Assembly (NCBI RefSeq): GCF_015680235.1
Contig: NZ_JADLJL010000030.1
Span: 1 to 58,331, forward strand
Direction of reading: 5' to 3'
DNA: 58,331 nucleotides
DNA from: Pseudomonas guariconensis
GTDB taxonomy: Bacteria > Pseudomonadota > Gammaproteobacteria > Pseudomonadales > Pseudomonadaceae
Shown here: positions 8,813 to 16,920 of the stretch, in pieces
Position numbering within the stretch: position 1 is the first letter of the stretch
Layout: each line of letters opens with the position of its first letter
The notes under the pieces: model-generated
What the model saw: only the letters and a program-made list of their open reading frames with translations
The model's database searches: none
Told to the model about the DNA's origin: nothing
Made by a program: the position numbers and the translations under genes

Positions 8813-10831
8813 ATGCAGAGCAACGCCTTCAGCCGCCACGCCCACCAGGTCCTCACGGTCGCCCGTGGCCAGGCCAGCGGGCCGGGCAGCGACCCGTCGA
8901 TCGCCCGCTCCTGGCTGCGCTGCCTGGAGGACTACCATCTGGACCCGGCGCTGGCCCAGGCACCCGTCGTGCTGGAGCATGGCCGCCTGCTGGAAAGCCG
9001 CGAGCGCCTGCGCCAGGTGCTGCAAATCGCCGACACGGAAATGAACAGCCTGCACCAGCAGCTGTCCGGTGCCGGCCATGCGGTGTTGCTGACCGATGCC
9101 CGCGGGGTGATCCTCAACTGCGTTACTGCCCCTACCGAGCGGCGTATCTTCGAGCGTGCCGGGTTGTGGCTGGGCGCCGATTGGAGCGAGGCCAGTGAAG
9201 GCACCAACGGCATCGGCACCTGCCTGGTCGAGCGCCAGGCGCTGACCATCCACCAGGGCGAGCACTTTCGCGGCCGGCACACTGGCTTGACCTGTTCGGC
9301 CAGCCCGGTGTTCGACCCGCACGGCGAGTTGCTGGCGGTGCTCGATGTGTCTTCGGCGCGCCCGGATGTCTCGCGTCAGAGCCAGTTCCACACCATGGCG
9401 CTGGTCAATCTTTCGGCAAAAATGATCGAGAGCTGCTACTTCCTGCGTCATTTCGAGAATCAATGGCTGCTGCGTTTCCATTTGCAGGCCGAATCGGTTG
9501 GGCTGTTCAGCGAAGGGCTGGTGGCCTTCGACGGTAACGGGCGGATCTGCGCGGTCAACCAGAGTGCTCTTAACTTGCTGGGCACCATCCGTGGCGGGAT
9601 GCTCGGCAAGCCGGTGGAAATGTTCTTCGCCTGCAGTCTCGACGAGCTGTTCGGCCGCGCCACGCCCCAGGGCAGTACTGCCTGGCCGTTGCATACCCGC
9701 GACGGTCGCCAGGTCTTTGCCAGTCTGCGCGGCCAGGGGCGTACTTCGACGTGGGCGGTGCCTGCGAGCCTGCCTGAGGTCCGGCGCGAGACGCCTGCGG
9801 GCATCTGCCTGCTGGACCCGGCGCTGGCGCAGGATCTGCACCGCGCCGTGCGCGTGTTCGAGCGTGACGTACCGCTGCTGTTGTGCGGCGAGACCGGTTG
9901 CGGCAAGGAGGCGTTCGCCCAGGCCGTGCACCAGGCCAGTCAGCGTCGGCACAAGCCGTTCGTGGCCATCAACTGCGCGTCGATCCCCGAGAGCCTGATC
10001 GAGAGCGAGCTGTTCGGCTATCGCGGCGGCACCTTCACCGGAGCCCGCAAAGAAGGCATGCGCGGCAAGCTGTTGCAGGCCGACGGTGGCACCTTGCTGC
10101 TCGATGAAATCGGTGACATGCCACTGGCGTTGCAGACTCGCCTCCTGCGGGTACTGGAGGAGCGCCAGGTGGTGCCGATCGGAGGCGAGCCCCAGGCGGT
10201 CGATGTGCGCATCATCAGCGCGACCCATCGCGACCTGCTGGAGCGGGTGCAGGAGGGCACGTTCCGTGAAGACCTCTATTACCGGCTCAATGGCCTGGAA
10301 GTGGCCTTGCCGGCGGTGCGTGAGCGCAGCGACAAGGCGCAGTTGCTGGACTTCCTGCTGCGCCAGGAAGCCAACGGCCAGGCCATCGACCTCGCACCGC
10401 CCGCACGTCAGGCTTTGCTGGACTTCGCCTGGCCCGGCAACGTGCGACAGATGCGCAATGTGCTGCGAACCCTGGTAGCGCTGTGCGAAGGCAATCGCAT
10501 TGAGTTTTCCGACCTTCCCTCCATCGTCAGAGCAGTCGCCAACCCTGTGGAAGATCACCCGTCGCGCGGAGCACAAGCGGCTTGCGGGCTTGTCCCGCGA
10601 TCAAGGGCGAAGCCCTTGCCAGGCGACGGTGATATCGGGCCCGGCCCAATCGTGGGACAAGCCCGCTCCCACAGGGAGCCGGCCACGCTCGAGGAGGCCG
10701 AACGGGCCACGTTACTGGCGGTGCTCGAAGAAAGGCGTTGGCACATGACTCAGGTCGCTGAACATCTGGGCATCAGCCGCAATACCTTGTATCGAAAACT
10801 GCGCAAGCACGGCATCTCGAAGGTCGGCTGA
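8813..10831 (+). CDS. Sigma-54-dependent activator, AcoR-like (GAF-PAS-AAA+-Fis HTH)
   Basis: Enhancer-binding transcription activator, 672 residues, likely controlling the adjacent dehydrogenase and ethanolamine genes. An N-terminal GAF-like sensor (about 70-210) is followed by a PAS-like segment (215-320), a sigma-54 AAA+ domain (335-560) with Walker A GETGCGK at 359-365 and GTLLLDEIGDM Walker B, and a C-terminal Fis-type helix-turn-helix (TQVAEHLGISRNTLYRKLRK). The sigma-54 contact loop reads GTFTGA (406-411) instead of the usual GAFTGA. Residues about 583-622, between AAA+ and HTH, are encoded by an in-frame REP element. The start MQSNAF was preferred to an ATG 19 codons earlier because of its GCGGAG ribosome binding site. 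Confidence 0.9.
   Translation: MQSNAFSRHAHQVLTVARGQASGPGSDPSIARSWLRCLEDYHLDPALAQAPVVLEHGRLLESRERLRQVLQIADTEMNSLHQQLSGAGHAVLLTDARGVILNCVTAPTERRIFERAGLWLGADWSEASEGTNGIGTCLVERQALTIHQGEHFRGRHTGLTCSASPVFDPHGELLAVLDVSSARPDVSRQSQFHTMALVNLSAKMIESCYFLRHFENQWLLRFHLQAESVGLFSEGLVAFDGNGRICAVNQSALNLLGTIRGGMLGKPVEMFFACSLDELFGRATPQGSTAWPLHTRDGRQVFASLRGQGRTSTWAVPASLPEVRRETPAGICLLDPALAQDLHRAVRVFERDVPLLLCGETGCGKEAFAQAVHQASQRRHKPFVAINCASIPESLIESELFGYRGGTFTGARKEGMRGKLLQADGGTLLLDEIGDMPLALQTRLLRVLEERQVVPIGGEPQAVDVRIISATHRDLLERVQEGTFREDLYYRLNGLEVALPAVRERSDKAQLLDFLLRQEANGQAIDLAPPARQALLDFAWPGNVRQMRNVLRTLVALCEGNRIEFSDLPSIVRAVANPVEDHPSRGAQAACGLVPRSRAKPLPGDGDIGPGPIVGQARSHREPATLEEAERATLLAVLEERRWHMTQVAEHLGISRNTLYRKLRKHGISKVG
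10559..10677. repeat. Composite REP element inside the activator gene
   Basis: The segment matches the composite elements at 15751-15920 and 56410-56910. It holds an outer cggagcacaagcggct piece, a cgggcttgtcccgcgat arm, the conserved core caagggcgaagcccttgcca plus ggcgacggtgatatcgggcccg, and the inverted closing arm gggacaagcccgctcccaca. It is read in frame without a stop as part of the linker of the sigma-54 activator. Confidence 0.85.
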
Positions 10832-10897
10832 ACGAAACAGCGAGTGCGATTTCCCTCGCCCTGGGCTACCCTGCCTCGACGTTTTGCGAGGTCGATC

Positions 10898-12247
10898 ATG
10901 CACATTCACATTCTCGGTATTTGCGGCACTTTCATGGGTTCGCTGGCGGTGCTGGCCAAGGAGCTGGGCCACCGGGTCACCGGCTCGGACGCCAACGTCT
11001 ACCCCCCGATGAGCACCCAACTCGAAGCCCAGGGCATCCAGTTGACCCAGGGTTATGATCCGGCTCAGCTGGAGCCGGCCCCCGACCTGGTGGTGATCGG
11101 CAACGCCATGTCCCGGGGCAACCCTGCGGTGGAATACGTGCTGAACAAAGGCCTGCCCTACGTCTCCGGCCCGCAGTGGCTGGCGGACCACGTGCTGCAG
11201 GGGCGCTGGGTGCTGGCTGTCGCCGGGACCCACGGCAAGACCACCACCAGCAGCATGCTGGCCTGGGTTCTGGAGCATGCCGGCATGAGCCCGGGCTTCC
11301 TGATCGGCGGCGTGCCGCAGAATTTCTCCGTGTCGGCCCGCCTGGGCGACACTCCGTTCTTCGTGGTCGAGGCCGATGAATACGACAGCGCCTTCTTCGA
11401 CAAGCGCTCCAAGTTCGTCCACTACCATCCACGCACAGCGATTCTCAATAACCTTGAGTTCGATCATGCGGACATCTTCCCGGACCTTGCCTCCATCGAG
11501 CGGCAGTTCCATCATTTGGTACGAACCATCCCCAGCGAAGGCCTGGTCATCCACCCCACCACCGAACAAGCCCTGGAGCGCGTGATCGGCATGGGTTGCT
11601 GGACGCCGGTTCAGACGACCGGAGAAGGCGGTCAATGGCAGGCCCGGCTGCTCAGCGCCGATGGTTCGCACTTCGAGGTGCTGTTCGAGGGCGCGGTGCA
11701 GGGTGTGGTCGAGTGGGCGCTGACCGGCCAGCACAACGTGGCCAATGCCTTGGCGACCCTGGCGGCGGCCCGCCATGTAGGCGTGGCCCCGGCCATGGCC
11801 ATTGAAGGCCTGAGCGCCTTCAAAAGCGTCAAGCGGCGCATGGAGAAAGTGGCCGAAGTTCAGGGCGTCACCATCTATGACGACTTTGCCCACCACCCGA
11901 CGGCCATTGCCACCACCCTCGACGGCCTGCGCAAGCGTGTCGGCGAGGCGCCGGTGATCGCGGTCATCGAACCGCGTTCCAACTCCATGAAGCTCGGTGC
12001 CCACCGCGATGGCCTGCCGGACAGCGTCGACGACGCCGACCAGGTGATCTGGTACGCACCGCCCAACCTGGGCTGGGACCTGGCGACCACGGCAGCGCAA
12101 TGCAAGGTACCGGCCGTGGTGGCCGACAGCCTCGAGGCGATCATCGAGCGGGTCAAGGGCCAGGCCCGCCCAGGCACGCATGTGGTGATCATGAGCAATG
12201 GCGGCTTCGGCGGCCTGCACGGCAAACTGGCCGAGGCCCTCAAGTGA
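10898..12247 (+). CDS. mpl: UDP-MurNAc:L-alanyl-gamma-D-glutamyl-meso-diaminopimelate ligase
   Basis: Murein-recycling ligase that attaches the tripeptide L-Ala-D-Glu-mDAP to UDP-N-acetylmuramic acid, bypassing MurC, MurD and MurE. The 449-residue product has the N-terminal MHIHILGICGTFMG nucleotide-sugar binding start, the ATP loop GTHGKTTTSSM at 110-120, the central VVEADEYDSAFFD and the Mur-ligase YDDFAHHPTAI motif. The ATG at 10898 was chosen over an upstream in-frame ATG because it gives the family N-terminus. Its stop overlaps the ubiX start. Confidence 0.96.
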   Translation: MHIHILGICGTFMGSLAVLAKELGHRVTGSDANVYPPMSTQLEAQGIQLTQGYDPAQLEPAPDLVVIGNAMSRGNPAVEYVLNKGLPYVSGPQWLADHVLQGRWVLAVAGTHGKTTTSSMLAWVLEHAGMSPGFLIGGVPQNFSVSARLGDTPFFVVEADEYDSAFFDKRSKFVHYHPRTAILNNLEFDHADIFPDLASIERQFHHLVRTIPSEGLVIHPTTEQALERVIGMGCWTPVQTTGEGGQWQARLLSADGSHFEVLFEGAVQGVVEWALTGQHNVANALATLAAARHVGVAPAMAIEGLSAFKSVKRRMEKVAEVQGVTIYDDFAHHPTAIATTLDGLRKRVGEAPVIAVIEPRSNSMKLGAHRDGLPDSVDDADQVIWYAPPNLGWDLATTAAQCKVPAVVADSLEAIIERVKGQARPGTHVVIMSNGGFGGLHGKLAEALK

Positions 12248-12873
12248 GCGGGCCGGAACGCATTACCCTGGCCATGACCGGCGCCTCCGGGGCGCAGTAT
12301 GGCCTGCGCCTGCTCGACTGCCTGGTGCGTGAGGATCGCGAGGTGCATTTCCTCATCTCCAAGGCGGCGCAGCTGGTGATGGCCACCGAGACGGACGTAG
12401 TGCTGCCGGCCAAGCCCCAGGCGATGCAGGCATTCCTGACCGAGTACACCGGTGCTGCCGACGGGCAGATCCGCGTGTACGGCAAGGAAGACTGGATGGC
12501 GCCGGTAGCCTCGGGCTCCGGCGCGCCTGCGGCCATGGTGGTGGTGCCCTGTTCCACCGGCACCTTGTCGGCCATCGCCACAGGTGCCTGCAACAACCTG
12601 ATCGAACGAGCCGCGGACGTGACCTTGAAGGAGCGGCGCCAGTTGATCCTGGTACCGCGCGAGGCGCCGTTCTCGACCATCCACCTGGAGAACATGCTCA
12701 AGCTGTCGCAGATGGGTGCTGTGATCCTGCCGGCGGCGCCGGGCTTCTATCACCAGCCCCAGACCATCGACGACCTCGTCGATTTCGTGGTGGCGCGTAT
12801 CCTCAATCTGATGAGCATCCCGCAGGACATGCTGCCACGCTGGGGCGAGCATCACTTCGGGGTAGACGATTGA
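12244..12873 (+). CDS. ubiX: Flavin prenyltransferase UbiX
   Basis: Makes prenylated FMN, the cofactor of the UbiD decarboxylase in ubiquinone synthesis; it transfers a dimethylallyl group to reduced FMN. The 209-residue protein shows the flavin site MTGASGAQYGLRLL near the N-terminus, VVPCSTGTLSAIATG in the middle and the RETPFS-like VPREAPFSTIHLENM segment. The start is a GTG overlapping the mpl stop, so translation is probably coupled. Its own stop overlaps the next gene. Confidence 0.96.
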   Translation: MSGPERITLAMTGASGAQYGLRLLDCLVREDREVHFLISKAAQLVMATETDVVLPAKPQAMQAFLTEYTGAADGQIRVYGKEDWMAPVASGSGAPAAMVVVPCSTGTLSAIATGACNNLIERAADVTLKERRQLILVPREAPFSTIHLENMLKLSQMGAVILPAAPGFYHQPQTIDDLVDFVVARILNLMSIPQDMLPRWGEHHFGVDD

Positions 12874-13157
12874 GGCGCGCACTGACGGGGCTGTTGGTGC
12901 TGGCCCTGCTCGGTGGCTGCGCGACCGTGCGAACCCTGGATGCCAACAAACCGGGCGCGCCGGTGGTGTATGCCGGGACGCGGCTGGACCTGTATGCGAT
13001 GAACGGGGGATGTTGCCCAGAGGATCGTTTCGGGGCCAAGGCACCAGCGCATCCTGGCCTGGACCTGCCGGGGAGCGCGTTGCTCGATACCCTGTTGCTG
13101 CCGTTGTCGTTGCTGACGGCGTTGGGGGTTGGTTTCCAGGCTAGCGGCGGGCTATGA
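12870..13157 (+). CDS. YceK/YidQ-like small lipoprotein
   Basis: Predicted lipoprotein of 95 residues: a short hydrophobic signal ends in the lipobox LLGGC at about residue 17, followed by a region with VYAGTRLDLYAMNGG that recalls the YceK/YidQ (DUF1375) family. A second hydrophobic stretch (LLDTLLLPLSLLTALGVGF) lies near the C-terminus. The start is a TTG overlapping the ubiX stop, so it is the third gene of an mpl-ubiX transcript. Function unknown. Confidence 0.75.
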   Translation: MRRALTGLLVLALLGGCATVRTLDANKPGAPVVYAGTRLDLYAMNGGCCPEDRFGAKAPAHPGLDLPGSALLDTLLLPLSLLTALGVGFQASGGL

Positions 13158-13226
13158 GCCCAAATTGCCGGTAAGTCGGCTCCCACTGGGTCTGTGTGGG
13201 AGCCGGCGTGCCGGCGATTTGGGGCT
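13157..13226. repeat. Inverted REP pair (GCCGGCTCCCAC family)
   Basis: The arms ccggtaagtcggctcccac and gtgggagccggcgtgccgg face each other across about ten bases, with gcccaaat/atttgggg flanks. It sits between the convergent lipoprotein and oxidoreductase genes and may end transcription from either side. Confidence 0.75.
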
Positions 13227-13242
13227 GGAAGGTATGCATGGG

Positions 13243-13887
13243 TTATTTCTTGCCCAGCTTGCGCAACTCGTCGGACTCGACGATCCGCACCCCATCTTCT
13301 TCCTCCAGCGCCAGGCGCCACAGGGCCCGGGCCAAGGTGCAGGCCTCGATCCCCCGGTACTTGCCAGGTATCAGGCGCGAGAACGGCGCTGCCAGGCGCT
13401 CACCCATCCGCGGCTCCAGGCGCTCGCCCAGCAGCAGCGAAGGCCGGACGATGGTCAGCTGCGGCCAGTCCTGGGCCTTGAGCGCTTCTTCCATTTCGCC
13501 CTTGACCCGGTTGTAGAAGATCGACGACTTGGGGTCGGCCCCCAGCGCACTGACCACCAGCAGATGACGGGCGCCCATTTCCCGGGCGCGCTTGCTGAAG
13601 GCCACGACCATGTCCAGGTCGACGGCGCGGAAAGCCCGTTCCGATCCGGCCTGCTTGAGCGTAGTGCCCAGGCAGCAGAAGGCGATATCGACGCGGCCGG
13701 CCAGTTGCGGGAGAAACACGGCCGGGTCGCCCACGGGGTTTTCCAAGTGCGGATGCTCGGCCAGGGGCCGACGGGTAGGGGCCAGCACCCGGCTGATGGT
13801 GGGTTCGTTGAGCAGCCGGTCGAGCAGGTGTTCACCCGTCAGGCCTGTTGCTCCGGCAAGTAATACATGCTGAGGCGTCAAGTACAT
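13243..13887 (-). CDS. NAD(P)-binding oxidoreductase, atypical SDR (TIP30-like)
   Basis: A 214-residue Rossmann protein with the N-terminal dinucleotide site LLAGATGLTGEHLLDRLL, the FCCLGTTLKQAGSE segment and a later RVKGEMEEAL stretch, typical of short NAD(P)H-binding epimerase-like proteins related to TIP30/HTATIP2. The usual YxxxK catalytic pair is not intact: the position reads YNRVKGE. The substrate is unknown. It lies downstream of the MORN-repeat gene on the same strand with a 26-base gap, so the two may be co-transcribed. Confidence 0.8.
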   Translation of the reverse strand: MYLTPQHVLLAGATGLTGEHLLDRLLNEPTISRVLAPTRRPLAEHPHLENPVGDPAVFLPQLAGRVDIAFCCLGTTLKQAGSERAFRAVDLDMVVAFSKRAREMGARHLLVVSALGADPKSSIFYNRVKGEMEEALKAQDWPQLTIVRPSLLLGERLEPRMGERLAAPFSRLIPGKYRGIEACTLARALWRLALEEEDGVRIVESDELRKLGKK

Positions 13888-13913
13888 GATGTCTCTCCCT
13901 TGTTACACACAGC

Positions 13914-15647
13914 TTAGTGGGTGGCAGGTGATTTTTCCTGTTCACCCACCGCTGGCTGGGCTTCATTGCGCAAGGCTTCTTCGGCCTGCTGCCGGCGTAG
14001 GCGCTGCCAGTGTGCAAGCACCGGCGGTGGTGCCCAGAGCTGCGGCTCGGAGGCTTCGAAGCCTTCTCTCCTTTCTCGTTCGGCAACACTGGCGCGGGCC
14101 AGTTCGAACGCTTGTTTCAGGTCGTCGGTCTGGTTCAGCGCCTCGGCGAACAGGGCGTCGCCGAAGTAGGTGAAGTCAGCTTCTTCCGAGCAGCCGAAGG
14201 ACACCCGGTCCGGACGCGCCGCGGTCATGATCAGAGTGCGCTCATCCTTGAGCGGGGCGATGTAGCCACCGGAATAGCAGGCCGAGATGACAATGACCTT
14301 GTCACGGTCCTTGAGCGGGGCCAGGGCGCTGGCCAGTTCGTCGGCGGCGAGGTCGGCCAATTGCAGGCGTGGCTGGTCGAGCACCAGTTGGTGGTCGTGG
14401 CTGCCGTGGCTGGTCAGGTAGATGAACACCAGGTCCTCGGGGCCGCTGCGCTCGGCCAGGGTGCGGGCGGCGCGGGTGAGGTTCTCGCGGGTGGCCATGG
14501 GGCGATCGGCCATGTGGTCACGGTGGTTGACCAGGGTTACCTGGCCATGGGCGCCGAAGCGTACCTTGAGCATGTTGCTGACATAATCGGCCTCGCGCAG
14601 GAATACGCTTTGCTGGCCATCACCCGCCACCACCAGGCTGTACAGCTCGATGGGCGCCTGACTGGGCGGCACCGCCGCCAATGCCTGTTCCAGCAGCCGG
14701 CCCTGGTTGAGCAGGGCCAGGTCAAGCGGGTCGGGGAGCAGGCGGCCCTTGGCATCGCGCACGCGCACACCGTTGGCCCAATGCCCCTTGCTCACCTTGC
14801 CGTTGGCCTGTATCAGCCGGCCTTCGCCCTGGTAGGCATCGTTCTCGAAGCCGCCGATGTACTGGCTGCCGTCAGCCAGTTGCAGACGGCCCTGGCCATG
14901 GAAGCGCCATTCGCGGAAGCCGCCCCGGTAGCGGCTGCCGTCGCTGCCGAGCATTTCGCCTTGGCCGTCCAGGGAGCCGTCCTTGAAATCGCCGATCCAC
15001 ACGTCGCCTTCAGCGTTTTCGTAACGGCCGCGGCCTTCGAGGCGGTTGTCCTTGAACTCGCCGATGTACTGCTCGCCTTCGACGCTGTCATAAGTACCGC
15101 TGCCCTGCAGCAGGCCGTCGGTGAAATGGCCGCTGAACTGGTTGCCGCTGGCATCGCTGCGCACACCGGCCCCATTGGGTTTGCCCTTGGCGAATAGGCC
15201 CTGGTAACGGCTGCCGTCGGCCAGTTCGAGCTCGCCGGCGCCTTCGTACAGGTCGTCCTTGAACTGACCGCGGTAGGTCTGGTCGTTCTGCTTGAGGGTG
15301 CCTTCGCCGTCGCGTCGGCCATGCTTGAAGGTACCGGCATAATGACTGCCAGGGGTGGTCAGGTCGCCCAGCCCATGGAACAGGCCCTCGGCGAACTGGC
15401 CACGATAGACCTCGCCATTGCTGCCATGCCACTCGCCCTGGCCATGCCATTGGCCGTTCTGGAAAGAGCCGGCATACCAACTGCCGTTGGGGTAGTCGAT
15501 GCGCCCCTCGCCTTGCAGTAGGCCATCCACTACCTCGCCCCGGTAGCGGCCGCCATCAGGCAGGCGGGCGTCCGGCGGCGACAAGGGTTCGCCCTCGCCG
15601 CAGGCAGCGAGCAACAGGGTCAGGGTCAGGGGCAGCAGGGCACGCAT
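13914..15647 (-). CDS. MORN-repeat lipoprotein with C13 (caspase/legumain-like) peptidase domain
   Basis: A 577-residue predicted lipoprotein: the signal ends in the lipobox LAAC with the lipidated cysteine at residue 16. Residues about 33-290 carry eleven or twelve MORN-type repeats of the pattern YxGxFxxGxxxGxG. The C-terminal third is a peptidase C13-like fold: histidine 414 in LTSHGSHD and cysteine 457 in ISACYSGGY form the expected dyad, followed by TAARPDRVSFGC. Members of this family are annotated as C13 peptidases in pseudomonads, but substrates are unknown. Envelope location is inferred from the lipobox. It is upstream of the Rossmann protein gene. Confidence 0.85.
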   Translation of the reverse strand: MRALLPLTLTLLLAACGEGEPLSPPDARLPDGGRYRGEVVDGLLQGEGRIDYPNGSWYAGSFQNGQWHGQGEWHGSNGEVYRGQFAEGLFHGLGDLTTPGSHYAGTFKHGRRDGEGTLKQNDQTYRGQFKDDLYEGAGELELADGSRYQGLFAKGKPNGAGVRSDASGNQFSGHFTDGLLQGSGTYDSVEGEQYIGEFKDNRLEGRGRYENAEGDVWIGDFKDGSLDGQGEMLGSDGSRYRGGFREWRFHGQGRLQLADGSQYIGGFENDAYQGEGRLIQANGKVSKGHWANGVRVRDAKGRLLPDPLDLALLNQGRLLEQALAAVPPSQAPIELYSLVVAGDGQQSVFLREADYVSNMLKVRFGAHGQVTLVNHRDHMADRPMATRENLTRAARTLAERSGPEDLVFIYLTSHGSHDHQLVLDQPRLQLADLAADELASALAPLKDRDKVIVISACYSGGYIAPLKDERTLIMTAARPDRVSFGCSEEADFTYFGDALFAEALNQTDDLKQAFELARASVAERERREGFEASEPQLWAPPPVLAHWQRLRRQQAEEALRNEAQPAVGEQEKSPATH

Positions 15648-15750
15648 GGCAGGTTCCGGGCAAACGATGCGTCGAGTATGCCGCAGAAGCCTAAGCGGAG
15701 ACAGCTGGGGTTGGTGTCACTTGGTTGCAGTGTGAATTGCTGTGAGCGTT

Positions 15751-15920
15751 TACCCAGCCCTTCGGGCTGCGCTGTCGCGCAGCGAACAAGCGGCTAGCGC
15801 AGCCTCCCTTTGTGGGCGCTGCGGTGCGGCGGTCCGACTTGTCCCGCGATCAAGGGCGAAGCCCTTGCCAGGCGACGGTGATATCGGGCCCGGCCCAATC
15901 GCGGGGCAAGCCCCCTCAAG
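15751..15920. repeat. Composite REP element, long form
   Basis: Fills most of the 286-base gap between the MORN gene and the MaoC gene. It begins with cagcccttcgggctgcgctg, continues through gcgaacaagcggctagcg and tgcggcggtccgacttgtcc, then the conserved core with gacggtgatatcgggcccgg, and closes with an inverted arm aatcgcggggcaagcc. The same module order occurs at 47325-47440 (partial) and in the 56410-56935 array. Confidence 0.85.
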
Positions 15921-15933
15921 GAGCTGCGACGGT

Positions 15934-16389
15934 TCAGACGAAACACAGCGAAAGGGGTTCGGCGATGTACGCCGGTTTCTCCTCGCCCTCAATCTCCAGC
16001 GTGGCGGTGACCTTGAGCAGCCATTGCCCCGGCTTCTTCTCGGTGGCCTCGGCCAGCTCGACGTTCAGCCGTACCCGGCTGTCGACCTTCACCGGCTGTA
16101 TGAACCGAACGCTGTCCAGTCCATAGTTGAGCGCCATCTTCAGACCCTCGGGCAGCACGAGGATATCCTCCATCAGCTTGGGGATCAGCGACAACGTGAG
16201 AAAGCCATGGGCAATGGTGCTGCCGAACGGCGTACGTGCCGCCTTTTCAGGGTCCACATGGATGAATTGGAAGTCCCCGGTGGCTTCGGCGAACTGGTTG
16301 ATGCGCATCTGGTCGATCTTCAGCCACTCGGATCGCCCCAAAGATTTGCCGACATAGTTCGATAACGCGCTAACAGGTACGTAGGGCAT
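15934..16389 (-). CDS. MaoC-like (R)-specific enoyl-CoA hydratase family protein
   Basis: Hot-dog fold protein of 151 residues. The hydratase 2 motif is visible as FAEATGDFQFIHVDPEKAARTPFGSTIAHGFLTLS, containing the catalytic aspartate and histidine pair of MaoC/PhaJ-like enzymes that hydrate trans-2-enoyl-CoA. The frame is open 22 codons further upstream, but the ATG at 16389 has a GGAGAG ribosome binding site and gives the usual MPYVPVS start. No fatty-acid or polyhydroxyalkanoate genes are next to it, so the physiological substrate is not clear. Confidence 0.9.
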   Translation of the reverse strand: MPYVPVSALSNYVGKSLGRSEWLKIDQMRINQFAEATGDFQFIHVDPEKAARTPFGSTIAHGFLTLSLIPKLMEDILVLPEGLKMALNYGLDSVRFIQPVKVDSRVRLNVELAEATEKKPGQWLLKVTATLEIEGEEKPAYIAEPLSLCFV

Positions 16390-16525
16390 CGTGACTCTCC
16401 AGGTTGTCTTGCGCGTCGATGAGTCGGACTTGGTACGAAGGTGCAAGATGAGCACGCCGTTGCGATACAGTCAAGTTGTCATCTTTTCGCCGCAAATCGC
16501 CTTATAGACGCCCTGAGGCCGTGCT

Positions 16526-16531
16526 TATAAT
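16526..16531 (+). promoter_or_regulatory. Probable -10 element of the lrgAB-type operon
   Basis: A perfect TATAAT lies 27 bases upstream of the LrgA-like start. The matching -35 region (tataga at 16503-16508) is weak. Placement just ahead of the operon supports a promoter. Confidence 0.45.
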
Positions 16532-16557
16532 GGCCGCACTGCCCGGAGGAGATGCTT

Positions 16558-16920
16558 ATGCTGTTGCGTGGTTTGACCTGGCTGGTGCTGTTTCAGCTGC
16601 TGGGTACGGCGATCAATCACCTGTTCCTGCCCATTCTGCCCGGGCCGATCATCGGCCTGCTCCTGCTGTTGGTGACCCTGATGATCCGGGGCGAAGTCGG
16701 CAAGCCCCTGAACGAGGCGTCCAGCAGCTTGCTGCGCTACCTGCCGCTGCTGCTGGTGCCACCGGCGGTGGGGGTGATGGTTTATGCCAAGGACATCGCC
16801 GCGGACTTCTGGGCCATTGCTGGCGCGCTGCTGATCTCGTGCCTGGTGACGCTGGTCTTCGTCGGCGTGCTGATGCAAAAGCTCATCCACCGCCAGGGCA
16901 AGCGCAAGGAGCAGGCATGA
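16558..16920 (+). CDS. CidA/LrgA family holin-like membrane protein
   Basis: Small membrane protein of 120 residues with four hydrophobic segments, related to CidA/LrgA, which modulate murein hydrolase activity and, in several bacteria, carbon overflow and pyruvate transport with an LrgB partner. The PGPIIGLLLL motif after the first membrane segment is typical. Two ATGs lie six bases apart; the second, at 16558, was chosen because the GGAGG ribosome binding site (16545-16549) is eight bases from it but only two from the first. Its stop overlaps the next start. Confidence 0.88.
   Translation: MLLRGLTWLVLFQLLGTAINHLFLPILPGPIIGLLLLLVTLMIRGEVGKPLNEASSSLLRYLPLLLVPPAVGVMVYAKDIAADFWAIAGALLISCLVTLVFVGVLMQKLIHRQGKRKEQA

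Noticed and set aside
8582..10576. A 664-codon open frame on the minus strand
   Set aside because: It lies antisense to the sigma-54 activator, whose domains are clear; long antisense frames are common in GC-rich DNA and its translation shows no recognisable domain.
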